This document shows positions 21,457 through 30,469 of a stretch of DNA of 31,002 nt, piece after piece. The stretch's first letter is position 1, and every line of letters begins with the position of its first letter. The notes beneath the pieces are model-generated. The model did not search any database and had not been told where the DNA came from. It saw nothing but the letters and a program-made list of their open reading frames with translations. This DNA comes from Paulinella micropora (Eukaryota; Cercozoa; Imbricatea; Euglyphida), in contig BJOX01000310.1 of the NCBI GenBank assembly GCA_009731375.1, positions 343,595 through 374,596 on the forward strand, read 5' to 3'. The position numbers and the translations under genes are program-made.

Positions 21457-23287
21457 TCAACGTCGCTCAGTTTGCTGCTTTTTGGAACGAGGCTCAGGAG
21501 AGACATCTTCATCTCGGCTTGACCTGCGGCGGTCTTTTCCTCGTTTGCGTTCAACACTGGGAGGATGGCGCCGCTGAGAACTCTCAGACTCTGACTCTGA
21601 AACATAATTATGTTCATCGCGATCCTCGTCGCGGCGGCTTCTTTTGTAGCGATAATCATCACTGCCGCCGCGCTTGGCCGATCCCTTTGCAATTGTCAAC
21701 CTTTCGCGATATAGGCTCAACTTCTGTTCCAAAGCATTCATTTTCGTCTCCAGTACCTCCGTCTCCAATTTGGCTACTTCGACCTCACCTTCTGCCTTTA
21801 CACATTTTCTTTGCCATTCACTACTTTCCTTTTTGAGCTTCTCCACCTGCTTGTCCAAATCCTTCTTTGCCTACAGCAATGTCGACACACCAACGACATA
21901 AAACAGACGGGCAAATAGAATCATGACCTTTTCAGCAGCCTCCTTGTCATGAAGGGCAGCGTTGCGCTCCTCCACCGCTGCAGCCTTTTCCTCAGCGTAC
22001 TTTCTCTTGAGCTATCCAATACAATGCAAAAGATAAGTAACGAGAGAAAGAAAACAGTACCCTATCTGCATTTTTCACTTTATTGTTGAGTTTGTTTATG
22101 GCAGCCTGCTGACTCTCAAGCCTCGTCTCCAACTCCGTGCACTTTGCGGCGTCCAATTTCAACTCATCGCTGTCATGGTCGCAGGCGTTGTCCACTGCAT
22201 CTTTAAGCTTGGCTTCTAGGTCGGCCACTTTATTATCCAGACGTTCTTTGATCTCGATGAACTTCTCGGAATTCTGAGCCAAAGTTGCAGCCAAACTTTT
22301 GATTTTTTCCTTCTTCTCTCCAACGTCCTGAACCAACTAAGGGCACAAGCCAGTCAATGTGATCATAAGGTAGTTTGAAAAAACATAGTACCTCGTTAAG
22401 TTTTTTTTCCAACTCAGCGGATTGGGTCCTGGCATGAATCAATTCCATCATGGTTGCGTTGTCGCTGCCGCTGGGGGGCTGGGGAGCATCTGAAACAGGT
22501 AGGTCACGCAAAGAAATGGCACGACCTATGAATCCCGCCAATACATCACGGTTTTGCCTGTCAACCTCAGGGTTAGTGGTAGTAAGATCAAAACGCTTGG
22601 GCACATTAGGATCAGCCATCATTTTTGACAGCATGGACTGCATCTCCTCTGAAGGGAAACCATAAATGTCAGAAGTGCGGAAAGATGCAACGTATACTTC
22701 CTGCTTGTCGGGCGGGCCAGACAGAAAGGAACCAAGCTGACGTTGATACGTTCTGGTCTTCTCATTATCCAGTTTGGTAGTGTGGCTCAAGACTTGCAGT
22801 GTGTGAACCAAAGCAAGAGTAGTGCCGGGATCCTTCAATGCTTCCGCCCTGGATTTCTTCTTCGCCGAAGATGCAAAATTCAAATTCCACGTAAACACCC
22901 CCGGACCAAGAGGATTGCTGCCGAGCCGAGCCTTGTCCAGCAAAACAAGCCTTTCCTTTCCCCATTCTCCGCACACCAGCTTGGCAGCGCCAGCTTGTTC
23001 AGACCAATCACTTCCAGTCCATGGCTGACGAAGGAATGCGTTCTCCCGCGGAGGGTGCGCGTCGAAGACCTAAAATTCAAAAAGAATAATTCTAAGACAC
23101 TATAAAGACGAAACAAAACGTGTGTGTGTGTTGTGTTGTGTGTGTGTGTGTGTGTGTTGTGTGTGTGTTGTGTGTGTGTGTGTGTGTGTGTGTGTTGTGT
23201 ATGGTGTTTGTCTGTGTGTTTGTCTGTGTTTGTGTGTGTGTGTGTGTGTGTGTTGTGTGTGTGTTGTGTGTGTGTGTCTGTGTGTGT

Positions 23288-23331
<44 letters not shown>

Positions 23332-24058
23332 AACACGAGCGAACACGAAGGAACACGAGCGATAAGGAAGGAACACATACACACACACGTGCCAACCCCG
23401 AGCCAACGCACACCCCATCGCTCGTGTTCCCTCCCTATCGCTCGTGTGTACTCCCCATCGCTCGTGTTCCCTCCCCATCGCTCGTGTTCCCTCCCCATCG
23501 CTCGTGTTCGCCCGTGTTCGCTCGTGTTCCATCGTGTTCGCTCGTGTGTGTGTGTTGTGTGTGGTGTTTGTCTGTGTGTTTGTCTGTGTTTGTGTGTGTG
23601 TGTGTGTGTTGTGTGTGTGTGTGTGTGTGTTGTGTGTGTGTGTGTGTGTATGTGTGTGTGTGTGTGTGTGTGTGTTGTGTGTGTGTGTGTGTGTGTGAAA
23701 ACAACAAGCAAACGTTGTTTACTTTTACAGTATTGGTGTCAGCTGGATGCTGCTCAAGGCGAGTTTCATCCACCTCCAAATGCAAGAATTCCTTGACACT
23801 GTTTTCCCTGGTGTCGCCATCGGCTATGCCGCAAGGAAGGTCGAAAGCCAACCAGGGTGGAGACTGCAGCGTCAAAGGGAGCAAGGACTTAGTATTCTGG
23901 CCCGAGGTCTGAGCTGTCTGATTCGCAGACGTCCGAGGTCCAAATGCGTGTGCCAGTTGGGCGGTTGGTCCAAGCACGTTGGGGCGGCCTTGCTTGTCGT
24001 CTTCTCCTTCAGCTGGAACAGCAGGGAGAGGATTTTTTAGTCCAAGTATCGCCTGCAT
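21457..24058 (-). CDS. transposon-borne coiled-coil protein with RS-like tail (5 exons)
   Basis: Exon model on the minus strand: 24058-23729, 23069-22392, 22336-22061, 22011-21928, 21870-21457. All four introns have GT...AG ends, all are phase 0, and the three small ones are 55, 49 and 57 bp. Spliced product: about 593 residues. Residues 1-110 are Pro/Ala/Thr-rich (LPAVPAEGEDDKQGRPN) and end ADTNT. 111-300 are globular, with PGVFTWNLNF and a SAKKKSRAEALKDPG stretch, no known domain. About 315-515 form a long coiled coil (HARTQSAELEKKLNE, VADLEAKLKDAVD, LETKMNALEQKLSLYRERL). About 520-593 are a highly charged tail with RS/SR, SESESES and KRGKDRRRSSRDED. An earlier in-frame ATG at 24253 would add 65 residues; I prefer 24058 because the extension is hydrophobic and unconserved in character. 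Divergent to the transposase gene and inside the same TIRs, so probably an accessory transposition protein, perhaps nuclear. Function unknown. Confidence 0.7.
23070..23728 (-). repeat. intron 1 of the coiled-coil gene filled with (TG)n and a 20-bp minisatellite
   Basis: The 659-bp intron runs from donor GTAAAAG (23728) to acceptor TTTTAG (ends 23070). It contains two plus-strand TG-rich arrays (23118-23331 and 23545-23697) that share the irregular stretch GGTGTTTGTCTGTGTGTTTG, so one duplicated from the other. Between them is a minisatellite of CTCGTGTTCCCTCCCCATCG units (about 23420-23535), with its reverse complement (GGAACACGAGCGA-like) at 23331-23370. Confidence 0.8.
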
Positions 24059-24528
24059 GTTGCCTAAAAAGTACAACAGACTGTTGAAGAGCAAGGAATC
24101 AGATGCTATATGAACAGAGACAATCGGTGGTAAAGAACGTGACCTGTGTTGAAAGGTGTTCTCTTGGTGTCTTTTCAAACTCGAGAGATGTGGGACTGCT
24201 TTCCCCCCCAACCCGTACACCGTTGCTAAAACCGCCAAAAACGCTACCAACATTGAGAGGTGTAGTTTTTGTAAAAACGACACAAAATGGGGTGGTTTTC
24301 ACTAGTGAGAGCAGCGGCCCACCCGTAACGAAATTTTCTTAAATTTTTACATCACCGTACACCTTCGTACACCAACAGTACACCAACAGTACACCAGCAT
24401 ACACCGTTCAATCTCCTGCTTGCTGTGTTTATTTTTACGATACAAAATTCACTGTGTGATCTGTCTGTCATTTCCCCCTTCTGATCCATAATTTTCCAAC
24501 CCCAAATTCTTGCACATTTTGTAGTTGT
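24059..24528. promoter_or_regulatory. divergent intergenic region of the DNA transposon
   Basis: 470 bp between the two start codons must hold both promoters. No clear TATA box in either direction. A cluster of ACACC(A/T)-rich short repeats (GTACACCAACAGTACACCAA, 24357-24402) stands out; similar ACACC units make up the TIR minisatellite, so a shared protein-binding motif is possible. Confidence 0.45.
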
Positions 24529-25079
24529 ATGCTGCGGCCAAAAGGAAAATGGAAGGCAAACGAAGCGCGCATAGCTGCTCAAAAGCTCTCAGCGCGGCAA
24601 CTGGTTTAGATTTTTTTGCTGTATTTGTCTTGTCTTATCGTTTCATGCTGGTGGTGTAGGCCGATGCTGCTCTCGGGCTGCCATCTTCGACGTCAACTAC
24701 CTCGGCACATAGCAGTGATACCTCTTTGCCATTCACTGCTTCCAGTCAGCAAATGTGCCTCAGTGTGGAAAAAATATGTGGGAATGTCGAGCAAGGGCTT
24801 GATGTTTCGTTTTGCCTTAAGCAAAAGTCCAGTCTGTCGCCTCCTCCCAAGCCATCATCTCAGCTTACAGCAGTAAATCGTGTCATGCATGTCCTGGGAA
24901 CAGAGGCGGGGCGAATGCAGTCAAACGATGTCATGTCCGACCTGGCCAAATGGGGTTTTAGTTCTATAGTAAGAATTCTTGAGGCTACAGAAGGCATTGA
25001 GGATCCATCTCCGTCCACTGTACCGCCTTATGTGTCGTCTTTGGTAGGGGAGGTTCTCTCTTTGTCTATCTTTTCTCTC

Positions 25080-25118
<39 letters not shown>

Positions 25119-25141
25119 CTCTTCCTCTCTCTCTTCTCTCT

Positions 25142-25172
<31 letters not shown>

Positions 25173-25964
25173 CCTCTATCTCTGACATGTAAGTTTTGCA
25201 CATACTAATACACAAAACTATACACACATGCTCTTTCTTATTTTTCCTCTCTCTCTTTCTTTTTTTTTAGGTGCAACATTTGTTTGATCTTGGTCCTTTG
25301 TCAGCCACGCTCCTGGGTTGGGAATCTCAGTCTTTTAGCCTCTTTCTCAGCAGCAGTTTTGCCAGTGTTCCTGTTCAGTACGATCCCATCAGCCTTCAAT
25401 TAGGAATGGATGCTTTTGGAATAGAGGAGTATTTTGCTGATGCCCATCCATCGCACGATCGGCACATTCGTTCGGGGCACCAGTACGTCTTATATTGCAC
25501 AGAGGCCAAGGCATACCAGCAATATTGTGCAGATTACAAAAGCTTTAAAACCGTTTTACCAGCCATTTGGAAGGCCATCCAGGATGGGGAGGGATTCGAT
25601 TTTGAGCCGAGGCAAAGGAAACGAAGGACTGAGGAGCAGCTTAAATTAGCATTTGAGGCAGGTGAGGAAGGAGTCTGGCGGTGTGACGGGTGCAACCCTC
25701 CCAGCTACCATGTTATCCGTCTGGATTGGAAGGGCAAGGATCACAGGTGCAGGCAGAGCTTACTCCAACGGATGCCCAGCAAAGCAAAGAGGCCTTTTCA
25801 GTCATTTGCAGTCAGCCCAAGATTGCAGGATCAGCCAGCTCGGTTGCGTAATAATCTGTCTGTGTACAAGGAGTATGTGTCAGAGAGCGAGAAGCTGCAA
25901 CTTCTCAGCGTGTTTCTGTTTCGGTTTTGCTAACGTCGGCTACTCAGTCAGCAGGGGTCACATT

Positions 25965-26013
<49 letters not shown>

Positions 26014-27495
26014 CGTCTGTCTCTCTCTTTCTCATTTCTTCTTGCTCGCAATCAGATTGACTGCATTGACCCCCAATTTTGTATCGTTGTTTGGATCTTC
26101 TCCTTTTTTCAGAGCGGATCTAAGCAACGAGTACAATCTTTAAATTTTCAGCCTCGTTGTGAGATCGTCCCGCCATGGTTGAGACTGTCACACTACGTTT
26201 GACTAATACATATATTATAGGACTCCAATCTTCAATGAAAGTCAAAGGCGATTAAAAGTGACACAGCTGCGGATTTATTGGAACAAGCGGATTGGGGAAT
26301 ACTTGGTACATCCCAAATCAACCTTTACAAAACTCATTGGTTCTCCACTACGTTCTGACTTTACCCGTTTCACACAGCAGTTGTGGATTGAACACCGGCA
26401 CAGCAAAGTCTGGAATAAGTGTCCGACGTGTATCGAATACACAAAAGACACTGCCAGGCTGGCTGCGATTCAGGAGAAAGAAGAGCAGTATAGATTATTG
26501 CCGGACAGAGTTATTTCTAATGAGGAGGAGGAAGAGAAAGAAGCCTTGATGGCAAAACTCGGAAAATCCGAGCATCATTTCCGTGCCAAACGAAATACTG
26601 AGTTTTACGCTGAAGACTTAGAGACTATAAGAGATGATGCCCGAACTGCAATCATTGTTGTAGATTTTTCCAGAATGAGCGTTGGAGGAGGGAAAACCAA
26701 AGATGTGAACGATTGCATAGCTGTGATTTTAAAAGGTGACGGAAGAGGAGGCGTGAAGAGAAAGTATGTTGACACACTACCTCACAAAGACGGCGCTTAC
26801 ACATCCAATGACTATCATTTCTTTCGTCTATGGTTGTCTGAGATTTTAGAGAAAAAGATCAAAGGCATGGGGGTGGTGAAAGTGATATTATGGTCAGACG
26901 GTGGAAGGAAACATTTCAAGCAAAGGTTTGCTTTGGCCGAGTTTAGTTTAATAGGAATAAAAATGAGTGGCTACACTCAGCTGTTTGGAATTTTTGGGCA
27001 TCTTATCACGGGAAAACTTTATGCGACTCACATGCAGGAAAGATAGCAGAGATGGTGGCCTACATGGCTTTTCACCATGATTGGGTGTGGCAAGATTCGC
27101 GTGACTTGGCACACCTGATCCGGAATTATCTTTCCAACTCTGAAGTTATGGTCTTTGATGGTCTGATCGACCGATCAGAGAACTTCAAGCATAACGTCAT
27201 AGGCATTACCGATCTTTGGAAGTATCATTTTTTTGAAAGCACTGACACTCCAGGGAAGCTCAAAATCGCGACTTTTCGTGATGAGCCTACCATTGTCTGG
27301 GCTTTCAAACTTAAGGATTCCGGCTCCTCTCGTGCTCCTGTTTGGGTGCCTAATGCAGCAGCACTAGCACCAACTTCTTCTAGGCCTATTGAATCTAGAA
27401 TTGAGCGTCCTTCGTATGTGTCTGATTCACATGTTCGCGCTCAGCGTGTCGAGCAAGCAAGGCGCCTAGGTCGCAAGCGTCGTAGGGACTGGTAG
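24529..27495 (+). CDS. DDE/D-type transposase gene (5 exons, one frameshift)
   Basis: Exon model: 24529-24603, 24660-25043, 25271-25909, 26113-26186, 26221-27495. Introns of 56, 227, 203 and 34 bp have GT-AG ends; three are phase 0, the last phase 2. The second and third contain CT arrays. Product about 815 residues. It starts MLRPKGKWKANEARIAAQKL (basic). A Cys/His cluster lies near residues 290-315 (WRCDGC ... KDHRC). Residue 458-461 is CPTC, then a helical R/H-rich stretch (SEHHFRAKRNTEFYAEDLE). The first catalytic candidate is D539 in IIVVDFSRM, the second D617 in VILWSDGGRKHFK, the third D660 in ASYHGKTLCDSHAGK. These 'vvDfs', 'WSDGG.KHFK' and 'HGK..CD..aG' motifs recur in a group of eukaryotic transposases with an RNase H fold; I cannot name the superfamily safely. 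An A5 run near 26963 shifts frame by one base: upstream is frame 2, downstream frame 1, with motif continuity across it. The C-terminus is basic (RRLGRKRRRDW). Confidence 0.75.
25044..25270 (+). repeat. transposase intron 2 with (CT)n expansion
   Basis: Donor TTG|GTAGGG at 25043/25044 and acceptor TTTTTTTTAG at 25270. Between them are about 110 bp of CT repeats with interruptions. A similar array occupies intron 3 (25971-26010). The expanded arrays lie in introns, outside coding sequence. Confidence 0.75.
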
Positions 27496-27514
27496 TTAAT
27501 AAAACGAATTTTCA
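27496..27514 (+). other. transposase 3' end abutting TIR
   Basis: Only about 20 bp separate the TAG stop (27493-27495) from the inner end of the right TIR, so the transcript's 3' UTR and polyadenylation site must lie within the TIR. AATAAA occurs just after the stop region as TTAATAAAAC (27497-27506). Confidence 0.5.
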
Positions 27515-28192
27515 ACTGTTAGAAATTCAAAAATAATTTGAATTTGTAATTTAAACACATCAAAATAATTAAATAAGTGAATATATTATTTAGTTTTATT
27601 AATTAATATATTTTTGGTGTGTGTTTGCCACCGTTCAGTCACGAGAGTCTCCAACTGTCTCACTAACGGTTATAAATTCAAATATAATTTGAATTTGAAA
27701 TTCAAAAACATCAAAATCATAATAAATAAATTTATTATTTAGTTTTACTGCAAAAAAAACATTGTTTGAAGGTGTTTGGTAGCCGATGTGCATAAAAGTG
27801 TATGAAAGGTGTATGAAAGGTGTATGAAAGGTGTATGAAAGGTTATGAAAGGTGTAAACTGTTAAGCAGTTTGAAAACTTGAAATAATTTCAAAACTTCA
27901 AAGGAAATAGTTTGAATATGTTTTCCAATAATAAAACAAAAAAATTTATTGAAAACAACAAATCCTGTGCGCTGAAAACTAGACCAGAACGTTGATTAGT
28001 GTATTTTTGGTGTATAATGAGATAACAGTCAAAAAACCGTTATAAGTAACGGAAAAAGTTGCGGATTTCATCCAAATTTTTTTAAAACGTTTTAATACAA
28101 ATTAATCTTTGATTTCGTCATGAAAAATATATATTTCAATGTATGAAAAAAACTTGAAGGTCAGCCTGCGGGTTGGCCCTTACTATCCTGTC
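27515..28192 (-). repeat. right terminal inverted repeat
   Basis: Inverted copy of 20452-21090, outermost bases GACAGGATAGTAAGGG on the minus strand. It contains the 11-bp minisatellite (27795-27856, unit ATGAAAGGTGT) and one subterminal module (CACTAACGGTTATAAATTCA around 27660), including an AAATTCAAATATAATTTGAATTT palindrome. Confidence 0.9.
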
Positions 28193-28858
28193 TTCTAAGA
28201 CTTTTCCTTCTCTCTTAACTGATTGCCAGTTGTCTCCATATTCTTCCTTTGCCCATTCTTCTCCGAAAGCTACTCCCGGAACACTAACTCTTTCTCTCTC
28301 TCTTGTCAATGTAGCCGCTTTAACTGCTGCCTTCTTTTCCGGAGGTGGTTGTGTAACTGGTGTCCTAACCTTAGCTTCTCGTTTCCCTCTCACTATGTTA
28401 GCTGTTGTGACTTTGTCACTTTGCTCCCAAGTGAGGCCCTTTGTGGGCGCGTCTCCCTCTACGTACCTCCTACTAGGATGGTCTGCTTCGGGGCTCTGCG
28501 CCTCTAACGATGTGACGGGTGTTAGCCCATCATCCTTGTCGTCAGCTAGTTCTACCTTTGACTCTGATGGGAGACCGGAATCTGGACAGTGAATGTCTTT
28601 TTCTTCCTGTAACTCCTCATGTTTGTCTAACTCCCCCTCATCTTTATGTTCGGGTTCGTCTAACGGCTGTTCTAGCTGTACGGTGTCATTAATCTCCCCC
28701 TCAGATTCCTCGTCGTCCCATCTAACTTCTCTGGGTGGGTGAGCATCCTTGCCAACTACATTGTGGTTAAAGCGTACATTACGCACATTTGTGATGACCT
28801 TTCGTCCATCCCAAACTCGGTATAGTTCCTTAAATACATCGTATCCAAGTAACATCAC
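28193..28858 (-). pseudogene. Copia pol: integrase C-terminal extension and linker
   Basis: The frame begins with MLLGYDVFKELYRVWDGRKV, the 'flGY....k.yr.wd....k...srdV.F' motif that closes Copia integrases, and continues through an acidic, low-complexity linker (DDEESEGEINDTVQLEQ ... KHEELQEEKD) to REGKVLE, where the DNA transposon begins. The reading resumes at GKVLKPCEKG on the far side. The last residues in the open frame beyond the junction (IVRANPQADLQ) come from the transposon TIR and do not belong to pol. Confidence 0.85.
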
Positions 28859-29658
28859 ACTTTTCCCCTATAGTTGCCTTTGCCTACCTGCTTTCCTATG
28901 TACATTACACCTAAACATCCTATAGGCTTAAGTTGTCGGATAGCTGGCTTGTAGCCTAGACATTGCTCAAAAGGTGAGGTTCCTTTCCTAGGCCCTGTCG
29001 TGGCTGGTAGAATGTTGTGCAAGGTTGTGGCTGTGTGTTCCATTTCCGCCCAAAATTGGGGTGGCAAGTTAGCCTCGTATCGCATGGCCCGGGCTGGTCC
29101 GGCTGTGATGTCATTGACCTTCTCAGCTATGGGGTTGCCATCTTTATCACCTGGAGCACTAGTCTTCCAAATGAATTGTAGGGGTTTCCACCATTCTATA
29201 ATTTCAGTTGGGACATCGAACTCATTATCGCAAGTGATCTGTCTGACTTTCTTCCCTGTCTGCCTCTCAAACCATGCTACTGCATGCTTCAAATACTCTA
29301 CAGATTCGTTATTGTACCGTAAATAATCATCTTTGATGTACCCCGAGTAATCGTCTGTAACGCAAAATTTATAGTACTTACCGTGAATTGACATGACCGC
29401 CCAAGGTCCGGAAGTATCTACATGTAAAATCTCACAAGGGTAACTCGCTCTCCTAATTCTATTAACCTTAAATCGGGGTAACACTTTAGCTTTCCCCATC
29501 ATACCTGCTTCACAAAATCTAACACTATCCTCGCTTCCTGTGAATTTTCTACCCATTGCCTTGCCTAATGCATAGGTCTTTGGTAATGCTTTGTGACCAC
29601 TACATTGATGTATGACATAAATGTCAATCGGTTTACCCTTCTTACCTTTCTCAGGATA
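28855..29658 (-). pseudogene. Copia pol: integrase core
   Basis: Open from after a TAG at 29661-29659. A zinc-binding-like N-terminus is visible: IHQCSGH (H-x4-H) and about 33 residues later RFCEAGMMGKAK, where the family has C-x2-C; here the second Cys is replaced. Catalytic triad: Asp in LHVDTSGPWAV, Asp in ITCDNEFDVP, Glu in NPIAEKVND. PPQFWAEMEHTATTLHNILP and KGTSPFEQCLGYKP are the usual Copia integrase landmarks. The frame ends at GNYRGKV and a one-base shift joins the MLLGYD frame at 28858. It would insert element cDNA into chromosomal DNA if intact. Confidence 0.85.
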
Positions 29659-29752
29659 CTAGCGTATAAAACGCTGCCTCTAGCTTCCTCGTTCTCTCTT
29701 ACTCTCGCTCGCTTGCTCTCATTTTCTCTCTCTTTGGGGATTCCCGCCCCGT

Positions 29753-30469
29753 CTACCCCGTCTTCTTCTTCTTCTTCTTCTTCTTCTCTTTCATTTTGGG
29801 GTTGTAACGTTCGTTTATGTTGAGGGGTTTGTCTTTTTCATTGTCCCAGCGATAGAGCATGCCAGGCGTAAGTCTCCCCCTCACGATCACGTCACTCTCT
29901 TTAATCCTTATGGGGTGTTTTAGGATTAGTAGCTGCCAATTTTGGTGAATGATAGATCTGTGGTGATTGTGGTCCATGTTTCCAGTAGACATAATGTTGA
30001 CTGGCACCCTGTTGTCTAACAACATATCTGTCTTTACCAAAACTGGCTTTCCCGATCCATCTATTCTTGTCAACCTCGCTTCCCCCATGTTTCGCACTAC
30101 ACTCTCTCCGTTTCCGGTGACTAAGCTAACGGGTTCAATCTCTCGGACGTTGTGTAAGATGTGCTGTGTACATGCTATATCCCTCGACGATCCGCTGTCT
30201 TGTACTATCATCTTTTTCTTGCGTCCTACCGTTTCGCTATCGTCTACCATGAGATTGTGATCTTCCTCCTCTTCCTCCTCATTCTCTTTCTTTTGGGCTC
30301 TGTCCTTTCTTTCTCTCTCAAATCTCTCCTCGTACATCCAATCAAGCTCTTCTCGCGCCTCGCAATACGATTTAAAGCTTATGGGAATTCCTGACCTCAT
30401 CTCCTCAGAGGTTCTGGAGTGTTCTAGGTTTTCAGGATCAAACTCGTCATCCTCTTCTATATCTGAGTG
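29753..30469 (-). pseudogene. Copia pol: protease and pre-integrase region
   Basis: Continuous in frame with gag beyond a TGA at 30472-30470. An acidic leader (SDIEEDDEFDPENLEHS) and a KENEEEEEEDHN stretch precede MIVQDSGSSRDIA, the aspartic protease active site (D-S-G where most have DSGAT.H). Downstream LLDNRVPVNIMSTGNM fits the flap-side region (lL.VP....NLiS), and GRLTPGMLYRWD is the pre-integrase motif (g.lY.l). The frame ends in a poly-Lys run coded by a GAA/AAG microsatellite (29759-29788) that has probably expanded within the gene and thrown it out of frame before the integrase. Confidence 0.75.
29759..29788 (-). repeat. (GAA)n microsatellite in Copia pol
   Basis: About ten TCT/CTT triplets on the plus strand, giving lysine repeats on the minus strand, between protease and integrase. 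Confidence 0.85.

Larger units (their letters stand above)
20452..28192. mobile_element. 7.7-kb DNA transposon with ~650-bp terminal inverted repeats, two divergent intron-containing genes
   Basis: Both ends start GACAGGATA(TA)GTAAGGG and run inward as inverted repeats for about 640-680 bp. Inside lie a minus-strand coiled-coil gene (21457-24058) and a plus-strand transposase gene (24529-27495), each ending close to a terminal repeat, with a 470-bp shared upstream region. The element interrupts Copia pol codons. Next to the right end stands TTCTAAGACTTTTCCT; left of the gap stands TTTTAAGACCTTTCCT, a 16-bp imperfect copy that may be part of the target duplication. Terminal motif, long TIRs and gene pair together do not match a superfamily I can name with confidence. 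Confidence 0.85.

Noticed and set aside
22743-23105. Plus-strand 120-codon frame opposite exon 2 of the coiled-coil gene
   Set aside because: Antisense shadow of a better supported spliced exon.
23092-24283. Open frames of 150-280 codons with HTHT or VCVC runs
   Set aside because: They read through the TG intron. Only the part 24058-23729 is coding, as exon 1 of the coiled-coil gene.
26187-26220. 24-bp intron starting at 26197
   Set aside because: It would join exons out of frame; the 34-bp version keeps the frame.
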